NCBI GenBank assembly: GCA_012512295.1
Contig: JAAZDI010000204.1
Location: 1-8,456, forward strand
DNA: 8,456 nucleotides
Direction of reading: 5' to 3'
Source: Syntrophomonadaceae bacterium
GTDB taxonomy: Bacteria; Bacillota; Ch66; Ch109
Shown one piece after another: positions 1-6,461 of the stretch (positions are counted from its first letter, which is position 1; every line of letters starts with the position of its first letter). Both the position numbers and the translations under genes were made by a program. Under the pieces are notes generated by a model. It had not been told where the DNA came from, made no database searches, and saw nothing but the letters and a program-made list of their open reading frames with translations.

Positions 1-1168
1 CTTCCCACTCCCCGCGGCAGCTTTCCATGGCTGCTAAATTAATTTCCCCGGCTTTAAATATGGCCATCATTTCCTCAAAAGTCAAAACCGCATCAATGGC
101 CTCTCGAGCTAAACTTTGCAGGGCTTCAACTTTTTTAGCCACGCAAGGTCCAATAAAAACGACCCGCGCCCGGGGCAGTTTTTCTTTGATCAACTGACCG
201 GTAAGGACCATCGGTGATTGAGAGTCGAACAAATTACTCTTGATTTTAGAATGATGCTTTTCCACTAGAGTCCGAAAAGATGGACAGCAAGTAGTAATGG
301 CAAAAGGTTTTTGCCCGGGTACTTCGTTAATCAGTTCATGGGCTTCCTTTACAGCGACTAAATCGGCCCCGAGCGCGACCTCAATCATATCCGCAAATCC
401 TAGCTGCCGAAAAGCAGCCCGGAGTTGTTCTGGGGCTATCCCGCGCCCAAACTGACCGATGAAAGAAGGAGCAACAGAAGCATATACCGGTTCCTCCTTT
501 TTCAGGAGTCCGATTACTTGAACAATTGCCGACTTGTCAGCAATGGCCCCGAAGGGACATGCCCGGATACAATGACCACAACTAACACACTTACGATAAT
601 CAATAATTGTTTTACGGTCACGGTATCCTTGAATGGCTCCGATCCCACAAGCCCGCATGCACGGCCGGACCACCTCCGCAATAGCGTTAAACGGACAGAC
701 TTGGGCACATTTCCCACATTCAATACAGCGCTCCTGGTCAATATAAGCCCGTTGATTAGCAATAACAACCGCCTGCTTGGGGCACACATTCTTACAGGCA
801 TGAGCCATGCAATTACGACAAGCATCAGTAACCATAAACCGGTCGATGGGACAGGCATCACAGGCTGATTCGATCACCACGATCATCGGCTCTTCCGGTC
901 TATCCAGGGCTAAGGCCTGATCAACGACCTCTGACAGGCGTTCGGTCTCCCGCCGTTTTCGCCGGTCAAGCCCCATCGCCAACCGAATTCTCTCGGTAAC
1001 GACCGCCCGTTCGTGGTAGACACAACAGCGGCTGGTCGGCTGTTCTCGTTCGACAATCAGAAAGGGTAGTTCGTCAATCCGTTGTTTAAGCTGATCTTGG
1101 AGAGCCAACCGGGCCACTTCTTCATAGACAGCCAGTTTAATCTTATCTATTTCAGCATAGTGCTCCAC
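1..1168 (-). CDS. Monomeric [FeFe] hydrogenase, group B type (5' part; 3' end outside window)
   Basis: I translated this by hand: 389 codons are open from GTG at 1168 to the left edge. The N-terminal ~100 residues include an RCCVYHERA stretch (47-55), which I recall from group B [FeFe] hydrogenases. A Cys-rich ferredoxin region follows: C103/C106, C117/C120/C125/C129, CIECGKCAQVCP (148-159), C170/C174 and CVSCGHCIRACP (194-205). This would carry several [4Fe-4S] clusters. The H-cluster domain then begins. Motif L1 is TTCCPSF (C294 and C295, matching the proton-relay and ligand cysteines), and L2 is GPCVAKKVEA (C342, K345). The GPC form instead of MPC fits group B rather than group A. Motif L3 and the C-terminus lie beyond the window. 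The protein should be a cytosolic ferredoxin-linked H2 enzyme; direction of catalysis is not deducible. It appears monocistronic from its own promoter. The family call is firm; the subgroup comes from recalled motifs. Confidence 0.9.
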   Translation of the reverse strand, partial: MEHYAEIDKIKLAVYEEVARLALQDQLKQRIDELPFLIVEREQPTSRCCVYHERAVVTERIRLAMGLDRRKRRETERLSEVVDQALALDRPEEPMIVVIESACDACPIDRFMVTDACRNCMAHACKNVCPKQAVVIANQRAYIDQERCIECGKCAQVCPFNAIAEVVRPCMRACGIGAIQGYRDRKTIIDYRKCVSCGHCIRACPFGAIADKSAIVQVIGLLKKEEPVYASVAPSFIGQFGRGIAPEQLRAAFRQLGFADMIEVALGADLVAVKEAHELINEVPGQKPFAITTCCPSFRTLVEKHHSKIKSNLFDSQSPMVLTGQLIKEKLPRARVVFIGPCVAKKVEALQSLAREAIDAVLTFEEMMAIFKAGEINLAAMESCRGEWE

Positions 1169-1176
1169 CCTGGAAT

Positions 1177-1183
1177 CCCCCCT
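1177..1183 (-). promoter_or_regulatory. Ribosome binding site deciding the hydrogenase start
   Basis: AGGGGGG on the minus strand ends 8 bases before GTG at 1168. An in-frame ATG lies at 1186, but it sits upstream of this SD, has no SD of its own, and would fall almost at the predicted transcript end. GTG 1168 is therefore preferred. Confidence 0.7.
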
Positions 1184-1194
1184 CATGAATACTA

Positions 1195-1222
1195 ATTGTA
1201 AATACTATAAACCTTTTGTTAA
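1195..1222 (-). promoter_or_regulatory. Candidate sigma-A promoter of the hydrogenase gene
   Basis: The minus strand reads TTAACA (1222-1217), a 16-base spacer, then TACAAT (1200-1195); each box matches the consensus at five of six positions. Transcription would start near 1188, leaving a leader of about 20 bases that contains the AGGGGGG ribosome binding site. The box match is seen; promoter activity is inferred. Confidence 0.5.
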
Positions 1223-1245
1223 GAGCATACTCCAGATGGGAATCC

Positions 1246-1260
1246 TGGTGAACTTCACCA
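1246..1260. repeat. Perfect 15-bp palindrome upstream of the hydrogenase promoter
   Basis: TGGTGAA-C-TTCACCA is a perfect 7-bp inverted repeat about one base. It lies 24 bp upstream of the candidate -35 box, a common place for an activator or secondary operator. It resembles no site I can name: a Rex site has TGTGAA/TTCACA arms with a spacer, and this has neither. There is no T-run, so it is not a terminator. Confidence 0.45.
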
Positions 1261-1403
1261 TCCGGCCAATTCTCCGCCGTTTCCGTTCTCTGATGCCAAG
1301 CGCCAATCGCCGGCCTCCGCAAAACACTGCGCAACCAACTTTTTACTCAGCCGGCCAATCTGACTGAAAAAGGAAATAACATAGAATCTTGGCCGGGGCC
1401 TTG

Positions 1404-2069
1404 CTAAACTAAGGTCTTGCCCTGACACTGCTCGGCCAATGGACAAAGGTGACATTTTGGCGCTCGGTTTAAACAGACTTGGTTGCCCAGGGCATCAATC
1501 AGGGCATGATATTCGTTGTATAATTCTACTTCTACTGGCAGGTGGTCCATAAAAAATCGCTGCATCTCAGCATAGGTCACCTTCTCGGGCAGTAGCCCCA
1601 ATCGGCTAAAGATGCGCCGGGTATAGGCATCGACCACAAAAATCGGTTGATTGCCGGCGTAAAGCAAAATAGAATCAACCGTCTCTGGGCCCAACCCCCA
1701 AAGATTCAGCAGTTCCGCACGCAGCTTCTCCAGAGGCTGATGCCAAAGGTTGCTCAGTTCGCCGGCGTATTGCTCAGTTAAATAATTAACAAAAACCTTA
1801 AGCTTACGGGCCTTGGTGTTATAATAACGAGTCGGTCTGATCCGGGAGGCAATCTCTTCTTCCGTCGCCAGTTGCATTTCCTGGAGGCCTAAAAGGTTCG
1901 CCTCTTTTAAATTAGCGATCGCTTGTTCAACATTACGCCAGGCCACATTCTGCGTAAGGATGGCCCCGACTGCCACTTCCCACGGGGTATCCGCCGGCCA
2001 CCACCCCCGGGGGCCAAAATGCTGATATAAACATTCGTAAATATTCAACAAGATGTCTTTGATTAACAT
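1404..2069 (-). CDS. Endonuclease III-like (MagIII/COG2231-type) HhH-GPD DNA glycosylase
   Basis: This 221-residue base-excision repair glycosylase has a helix-hairpin-helix, LWGLGPET, at 123-130. The general catalytic Asp is D147 in VVDAYTRRI. A C-terminal C-X6-C-X2-C-X5-C set (C199, C206, C209, C215) has exactly the endonuclease III [4Fe-4S] spacing. The position of the E. coli Nth lyase Lys120 is Glu (E129), with the same 18-residue offset to the catalytic Asp. That predicts a monofunctional glycosylase, as in H. pylori MagIII, acting on alkylated bases rather than a glycosylase/AP lyase. The N-terminal WWPADTPWEVAVGAILTQN block is typical of the MagIII-like branch. CTCCT at 2080-2084 gives an AGGAG SD, 10 bases from ATG 2069 and 7 from TTG 2072, so either start is possible. 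The gene lies just downstream of the permease and is probably cotranscribed with it. Substrate is inference. Confidence 0.88.
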   Translation of the reverse strand: MLIKDILLNIYECLYQHFGPRGWWPADTPWEVAVGAILTQNVAWRNVEQAIANLKEANLLGLQEMQLATEEEIASRIRPTRYYNTKARKLKVFVNYLTEQYAGELSNLWHQPLEKLRAELLNLWGLGPETVDSILLYAGNQPIFVVDAYTRRIFSRLGLLPEKVTYAEMQRFFMDHLPVEVELYNEYHALIDALGNQVCLNRAPKCHLCPLAEQCQGKTLV

Positions 2070-2105
2070 CAATTATTGACTCCTGACTAATTATTTCCGG
2101 CTCAC

Positions 2106-3293
2106 TTATTCATAACGGAGTGCTTCAATCGGATCTAGTTTGGCGGCCTTATTAGCTGGGTAAATGCCAAAGAAGATACCGATCGCGGCAGAAAAAGTAA
2201 ACGCTAAAAGCACCGGTGACCAGGATAACATCGGGGGCAGCTTCAAGGCCAAAGCCAGCAAGGTTGACCCGCCCAGGCCCAGGATCATTCCAATAATTCC
2301 TCCCACCATACTAATCACCACGGCCTCAATCAAGAATTGAGTCAAGACATCTTTTCGGCGGGCCCCTAAGGCCATCCGCACCCCAATCTCCCGAGTTCGT
2401 TCGGTAACTGAGACCAGCATAATATTCATCACGCCGATTCCGCCCACCACCAGGGAAATGCCGGCAATCGCCCCAATAATGGTCGTCATAATTCCCATCG
2501 CCTGATTAGCTGCTTCCATCTCCTGTTCCAAACTAAAAGCCCGGTAACGGTCAGTATTCTTATGCCGGCGATGGAGCAGCTTCAGGGTTTTATCCATACT
2601 TTCCTTTACTTGATCTTTGCTGACCGCACTGATTTCCAGTTGATCAACGCGGGCCGAATTAAAGAGGTTCTGCCACAGGCTAATTGGAATAAACACTTGG
2701 CTCCGGTTGCTGCCAACAAACATTCCTTCCTCGTTTTTCACCACTCCTACCACTAGCAGCGGCACCTTCTTCAACATCATCTTTTGGCCGATAGGATTAG
2801 TCCGACCAAAGAGATCCTCGGCCAGACGCTCATCAATGACCACGACCCGCCGGGCTGATCTGCTGTCCAGATCACTGAAAAAATGTCCTTGGCCCAGAGG
2901 GACATTACGAACCTCTGCGTAATCGGCCGTAGTGCCAATGACCAACACCTGCTTTTTTTCTTTATGGGTTTCCGCCTCCGCATACTCGTAGGCTGAAGGG
3001 GCAACCGCCTTAACCGTTGGCACCTGGTCTAAAATCGCCTGAGCATCGTCCAGGGTGATTCGCTCATCTGGTCCAATCGTCTCATCGCTGACTGACATCG
3101 CATAAACGACAAACAGATTGGAGCCGATCTTTTCCAGTTCCTTGAGAAGCTGCTCCCTCCCCCCCTGGCCAATTGAGACCACCAGGATTACCGCTGCTAC
3201 CCCAATAATGATACCGAGCATAGTTAAGCCAGAGCGGAGTTTGTTGGCCCAGATTGAGCCCAAAGCAACCTTGATACATTCTATTAGGTTCAA
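2106..3293 (-). CDS. MacB/FtsX-type ABC transporter permease (YknZ-like)
   Basis: This 395-residue membrane subunit has the MacB layout. An N-terminal amphipathic stretch is followed by TM1 (about 22-43), a large extracytoplasmic MacB-PCD domain (about 45-265), and three more helices near 269-295, 316-348 and 358-380. The FtsX-domain signature ERTREIGVRMALGARRKDV (298-316) follows TM2 and contacts the ATPase. The C-terminus ends in the family pattern YPANKAAKLDPIEALRYE. Such permeases do not usually form a substrate channel; they transmit ATP-driven movement to an adaptor or periplasmic partner. It is the third gene of an adaptor-ATPase-permease set. The start is the weak point: TTG 3293 follows directly on an in-frame TAA and has no SD. 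A second TTG at codon 11 has AAGG five bases upstream, but using it would remove the conserved N-terminal stretch. The family call is secure; the exported substrate is unknown. Confidence 0.92.
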   Translation of the reverse strand: MNLIECIKVALGSIWANKLRSGLTMLGIIIGVAAVILVVSIGQGGREQLLKELEKIGSNLFVVYAMSVSDETIGPDERITLDDAQAILDQVPTVKAVAPSAYEYAEAETHKEKKQVLVIGTTADYAEVRNVPLGQGHFFSDLDSRSARRVVVIDERLAEDLFGRTNPIGQKMMLKKVPLLVVGVVKNEEGMFVGSNRSQVFIPISLWQNLFNSARVDQLEISAVSKDQVKESMDKTLKLLHRRHKNTDRYRAFSLEQEMEAANQAMGIMTTIIGAIAGISLVVGGIGVMNIMLVSVTERTREIGVRMALGARRKDVLTQFLIEAVVISMVGGIIGMILGLGGSTLLALALKLPPMLSWSPVLLAFTFSAAIGIFFGIYPANKAAKLDPIEALRYE

Positions 3294-3351
3294 TTATTAG
3301 CGGGACAGACCGCTTAAGTCCGCAGTCCGGCCCGTTCACCTCCCACCCCAA

Positions 3352-3385
3352 CAACCTGCCTTATGATAAACAATGTGACAGGTTG
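3352..3385 (-). repeat. Intercistronic stem-loop between ATPase and permease genes
   Basis: CAACCTG (3352-3358) and CAGGTTG (3379-3385) form a perfect 7-bp inverted repeat around a 20-base loop, in a 107-base gap between two cotranscribed genes. No T-run follows, so it is not an intrinsic terminator. A role in RNA processing or stability is possible but unproven. Confidence 0.35.
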
Positions 3386-3400
3386 CTTTAAACTGCCAAG

Positions 3401-4129
3401 TTAGCTTTCTTCCAAGGGTATCTCGGCTAATCGCTTTTCGGCTGAGATCGGGTTAGTGACCGGTTCATCACTGACCAGTCGGCCATCCCGAAACCGAACA
3501 ATCCGTCTCGCGTGCTGGGCAATTTCCAGTTCGTGAGTAACCAACACAATGGTTACCCCTCGCTGATTCAACTCCTGAAAAATGGCCATAATCTCTTCAC
3601 CCGAACGGGTATCCAAATTGCCGGTTGGCTCATCGGCCAGAAGAATGGATGGTTTATTAACTAAAGCCCGAGCAATAGCGACTCTTTGTTTCTGACCGCC
3701 GGAGAGTTCATTTGGCCGGTGATTAACTCGTTCGGCTAACCCTACTTCAGCCAGGGCTTTAAGGGCTCGTTCCCGACGTTCTCCCGGCGGTACCCCGGCG
3801 TAAAGCATCGGGAGTTCCGTGTTGCGCAGGGCATTTAACCGAGGAAGCAAGTTAAAGGTCTGAAAAACGAACCCAATCTTTTGGTTCCGCACGCGGGCTA
3901 ATTCCGGCTCTCCGAGGTGGGCGACCTCCTGCCCCTCCAACCGGTAAGAGCCGGCCGTCGGCCGGTCCAAGCAACCAATCAAATTCATGAGCGTTGATTT
4001 GCCGGAACCGGACGGACCCATTACGGCCACAAATTCTCCGGCCTGAACATGGAGGTTAATTTTTCGCAGGGCTCGAACCTGCTGGGAGCCAACATTATAA
4101 ATTTTGGTTATTTCTTGGAGGAAGATCAA
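3401..4129 (-). CDS. MacB/LolD-type ABC transporter ATP-binding protein (YknY-like)
   Basis: This 242-residue soluble nucleotide-binding subunit has every canonical motif. Walker A is GPSGSGKST (38-46) and the Q-loop Gln is Q90 in FVFQTFNLLP. The ABC signature is LSGGQKQR (142-149), Walker B is ILLADE (162-167), the D-loop is NLD (171-173) and the switch His is H199. The wording around Walker A (VMGPSGSGKSTLMNLIGCLD) is that of the MacB/LolD/FtsE export group. It should dimerise under the downstream permease and power it from the cytoplasm. The start is TTG 4129, with GAGG in AGAGGTAG 8 bases upstream; the upstream frame offers no ATG or GTG before the preceding gene's end. It lies 29 bases after the adaptor stop and is certainly in the same operon. 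Confidence 0.95.
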   Translation of the reverse strand: MIFLQEITKIYNVGSQQVRALRKINLHVQAGEFVAVMGPSGSGKSTLMNLIGCLDRPTAGSYRLEGQEVAHLGEPELARVRNQKIGFVFQTFNLLPRLNALRNTELPMLYAGVPPGERRERALKALAEVGLAERVNHRPNELSGGQKQRVAIARALVNKPSILLADEPTGNLDTRSGEEIMAIFQELNQRGVTIVLVTHELEIAQHARRIVRFRDGRLVSDEPVTNPISAEKRLAEIPLEES

Positions 4130-4158
4130 TTTAACTACCTCTTCCTTATCCCTGCAAA

Positions 4159-5475
4159 TTAATCTATCTCAGATGGAGTCGCCTTTACAGCAGTCCCATC
4201 TGCCAAGCCGTCGTCCGGGTTTAACACTACGGTTTCCCCTGACTGCAGGCCAGTGAGAACCTGAACCCTTTGCTCATCACTCAAGCCGGTAGTTACAGTT
4301 CTGTGCTGAATAAACCCTTCTTGAACGACCAGTACTTCAGTATGATCCTCTTGCTCAATTAGCGCGTCATAGGGAACCAGCAGGGCATTTTCCGCTATGC
4401 CGGTAATAATATCGAGATCAACATTATATCCAGGCCGCAAGGCAGTATCTCCTAGTACGGCCACCACTATCGGAACTATAGTCTGTTCTCCTTGCCCACT
4501 AGATCGAGCAATGGCTCGAGGAGAAATTTCCTTAACTTCCCCAAAAAACTTCACTTTGCTCAAGGCATCGGCGGTAATCTCAACTGTTTGTCCCACCTTG
4601 ACTTGCGCTGCATCTGCTTCACTTAGCTCAGCTTGAACCTCTAGTTGTCTTATATCCCCTACGACAGCAACCAATTTCCCCGGCGAGACGAACTGACCCT
4701 TTTGCACATCTAACTGGAGCACCTGGCCTCTTTGTCCCGCCACAATGGTTGCCTGGTTTAACTGATGGCGAGACAAAGCCAAAGCGGCCTCAGCTTGAGC
4801 TACCTGGGCCTCTAGGGCACGTAACGAAGACTGGACCTCGTGGCGGGCAGTATCGAACTGCTTGGCCGCTGCCTCGTATTGCGCTTGTTTAAGCTCTACC
4901 TCTAATTGTAAGGCCTCCAACTCCTGGATTGAAACTATTCCCTGCTCATAGAGAATCTGGTTGCGTTCCAGCCGCTGGCGCGCATTTTCCAAGTTAGCCT
5001 CGGCCTGGGTCAAAGCGTTTTCCGCTTGGACAATTTCCGCTGGGCCAGTAGCCTCTTTAGCCCGCGCCAAGTTAGCCTGGGCGGCAGTTAAGTTAGCTTC
5101 CGCTTGCCTTACCGCCAGCGCAAGCTCTTCGTCTTTCATTTGAACCAGGGGCTGACCGACCTCAACCATATCCCCTTGTTTCACTAAAACTGTTTGAACT
5201 ATGCCGCTAGTAGTGGCATAAACTTCTTCCTGATCACGGACTATGACCTTACCGGAGGTAAAAACCCGCGCCTCAATACGTCCTTCCACTACCTTATCTA
5301 CCTTAACCGGCATCTCGTCTCTCTGGGACAGCCGGTACATATTTAGCCCCACAAGCAGACCGATCGCCAGGAAAATGCCAGCGACAATCAATATTTGACG
5401 GCCACGTTTTCCTTTTTGTTTTGGTGATTGCAAAGATGAATCCGTTGCCTGAAGATTAGTCGTAGATTGCTGCAC
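4159..5475 (-). CDS. Membrane-fusion (HlyD/MacA-type) adaptor of the ABC exporter (YknX-like)
   Basis: A 438-residue adaptor when read from GTG 5475. A short basic cytoplasmic tail leads to one transmembrane anchor (about 27-47), then the first half of a biotinyl-lipoyl domain (about 83-115). A long Ala/Gln/Glu-rich coiled-coil hairpin spans about 115-245, the second lipoyl half about 246-273, a beta-barrel about 275-360 and a membrane-proximal domain about 361-435. The hairpin tip carries R171, L175 and S182 with R-x3-L-x6-S spacing. The protein should assemble outside the membrane and connect to the MacB-type permease. Start choice: ATG 5505 is in frame but has no SD, whereas GTG 5475 is preceded at 9 bases by GGAGAAGGG. 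The longer form has 448 residues and differs only in the disordered tail. It is first of the adaptor-ATPase-permease run and has its own upstream regulatory region. Family is certain; the start is less so. Confidence 0.92.
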   Translation of the reverse strand: MQQSTTNLQATDSSLQSPKQKGKRGRQILIVAGIFLAIGLLVGLNMYRLSQRDEMPVKVDKVVEGRIEARVFTSGKVIVRDQEEVYATTSGIVQTVLVKQGDMVEVGQPLVQMKDEELALAVRQAEANLTAAQANLARAKEATGPAEIVQAENALTQAEANLENARQRLERNQILYEQGIVSIQELEALQLEVELKQAQYEAAAKQFDTARHEVQSSLRALEAQVAQAEAALALSRHQLNQATIVAGQRGQVLQLDVQKGQFVSPGKLVAVVGDIRQLEVQAELSEADAAQVKVGQTVEITADALSKVKFFGEVKEISPRAIARSSGQGEQTIVPIVVAVLGDTALRPGYNVDLDIITGIAENALLVPYDALIEQEDHTEVLVVQEGFIQHRTVTTGLSDEQRVQVLTGLQSGETVVLNPDDGLADGTAVKATPSEID

Positions 5476-5528
5476 GCCAATCGTCCCTTCTCCCGCTATT
5501 TTCATAGGCGGCTGTGTTCTCGGACTAA

Positions 5529-5552
5529 AGGTAAATAAAGATATATTTACCT
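5529..5552. promoter_or_regulatory. Candidate operator: perfect 9-bp inverted repeat before the adaptor gene
   Basis: AGGTAAATA (5529-5537) and TATTTACCT (5544-5552) are exact reverse complements around a 6-base centre. The site covers the predicted transcription start and early leader of the adaptor-ATPase-permease operon, the expected place for a dimeric repressor to block it. In RNA the same sequence could fold as a leader hairpin. No regulator gene is in the window. The symmetry is seen; the operator role is inferred. Confidence 0.5.
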
Positions 5553-5558
5553 ATTATC

Positions 5559-5588
5559 ATTCTATCTTTGATATAAAGAAACAGTTAA
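5559..5588 (-). promoter_or_regulatory. Candidate promoter of the adaptor-ATPase-permease operon
   Basis: The minus strand reads TTAACT (5588-5583), an 18-base spacer, then TAGAAT (5564-5559), in an AT-rich stretch between the YIP1 gene and the adaptor gene. The -10 match is 5 of 6 and the -35 match 4 of 6. Transcription would begin near 5552, inside the inverted repeat. GATAAT a few bases downstream is an alternative -10 box without a good -35. Confidence 0.35.
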
Positions 5589-5652
5589 ATACTAATAGTT
5601 TAGATGGACGACCTTGGCCACCCTATGTGATCCAGACTTTGGATGCCTAAAA

Positions 5653-6399
5653 TTAAAGTTGACCCGCATAGAAGCTGCCCACACCAGCCAACCCTATGGC
5701 TAGCAATAACCAAAGAATAAACAGATAGGTTCCCACCTTCTTAGGACTTTGCTGCAGCACCGCTCCAGCGCCGATGGCTAGTAAAATAAGACTCCAAACA
5801 GTAAAGAAGTCTATCCGGGACAGAAAAAGGTATAGAAAACTTTCTGCTTGGCTCTTGGGTAAAAGAAGGGCCAAACTAGTTTGAACATAAACTAGATTCT
5901 CGGCCGTAGTCTTCATCACCAAGGCAGTCTGCACGATTCCGCCGATCAAGGTCGGGATTCCCGCCCAAACAGCAGCGACAAACAACTGACGGAAGGTGCC
6001 GGCACCTAAGGTAAACTGGGCATACAGCTTAATTAATCCCGCTTCAATCAACCAAAAGATAACCGGTAAAATTATAGCCGCGACTACCGCCTGAATAGCG
6101 ACCATTTGCAGGGTGAGCTGCAGCATCTCCGGCGGCATACTCTGACTCTGGCCAGTTTTCTCCAAGGTTATTCTGGTATACTCTTGTAGTTTAGGGGAAG
6201 TTAACCAGGCCAAAAAACCTCCGACAAGCAGCTGCACCAGCAGGATTCCCCAAAAAGTCGGTTTTTGGGCAATGTCCTGAAAGGCTGTCCCCGGTGAAGC
6301 AATTACTCCCCATAAACGCTGCCAAAAGTTTAACCCGCGATTGCCTGGTTCCGGCGGGTTTCCCGTGTCCTCCGTTATCGGCTCATAAATTTGACCCAC
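5653..6399 (-). CDS. YIP1-family multi-pass membrane protein (YknW-like)
   Basis: A 248-residue integral membrane protein read from GTG 6399. An N-terminal cytoplasmic Pro/Gly-rich segment leads to the characteristic NFWQRLWGVIASPGTAF motif (about 24-40). Five hydrophobic segments follow, near residues 50-67, 99-128, 137-162, 189-216 and 223-245. This is the topology of bacterial YIP1-domain proteins. Its biochemical activity is unknown. The context is informative: it directly precedes adaptor, ATPase and permease genes, the order of B. subtilis yknW-yknX-yknY-yknZ, where the YIP1 member takes part in assembly of the transporter. The open frame runs 18 codons further to TTG 6453, but the AGGAGG at 6406-6411, six bases before GTG 6399, fixes the start. 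The 147-177 base gap to the adaptor suggests separate as well as joint expression. Family and synteny are reasonably firm; orthology is inferred. Confidence 0.82.
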   Translation of the reverse strand: MGQIYEPITEDTGNPPEPGNRGLNFWQRLWGVIASPGTAFQDIAQKPTFWGILLVQLLVGGFLAWLTSPKLQEYTRITLEKTGQSQSMPPEMLQLTLQMVAIQAVVAAIILPVIFWLIEAGLIKLYAQFTLGAGTFRQLFVAAVWAGIPTLIGGIVQTALVMKTTAENLVYVQTSLALLLPKSQAESFLYLFLSRIDFFTVWSLILLAIGAGAVLQQSPKKVGTYLFILWLLLAIGLAGVGSFYAGQL

Positions 6400-6405
6400 A
6401 AAAAA

Positions 6406-6411
6406 CCTCCT
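6406..6411 (-). promoter_or_regulatory. Consensus ribosome binding site deciding the YIP1 gene start
   Basis: A complete AGGAGG lies six bases upstream of GTG 6399. It falls inside the longer open frame that begins at TTG 6453, so that longer frame overpredicts the N-terminus by 18 residues. Confidence 0.85.
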
Positions 6412-6461
6412 TGCTTTATTAGACGGTAATCCCAACCCAAACCCTTCAGACAAAACACAAC

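Noticed and set aside
425..868. Open frame of 147 codons on the plus strand, and an opposing minus-strand frame at 514-861
   Set aside because: Both lie in wrong frames of the hydrogenase Cys-rich region, which reads continuously as ferredoxin motifs on the minus strand.
1380..1405. Possible intrinsic terminator after the glycosylase gene (GGCC-CC-GGCC)
   Set aside because: The arms leave only a two-base loop and no T-run follows on the minus strand.
1262..1440. CCGGCCAAT-like 9-mers at 1262-1270, 1351-1359 and (8 of 9) 1433-1440 as a regulatory repeat
   Set aside because: GGCCGG-rich words are frequent elsewhere in the window, including inside genes, and the spacing shows no regularity.
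1255..1455. 66-codon minus-strand frame between the glycosylase and hydrogenase genes
   Set aside because: It overlaps the glycosylase C-terminus by about 50 bases, has no recognisable motif and no convincing ribosome binding site.
3082..3354. 90-codon minus-strand frame across the permease 5' end
   Set aside because: The permease frame matches the MacB N-terminus across the overlap; the alternative has no family features.
5632..5646. ATCCA-N5-TGGAT hairpin after the YIP1 gene
   Set aside because: Five base pairs only and no T-run; not distinguishable from chance.
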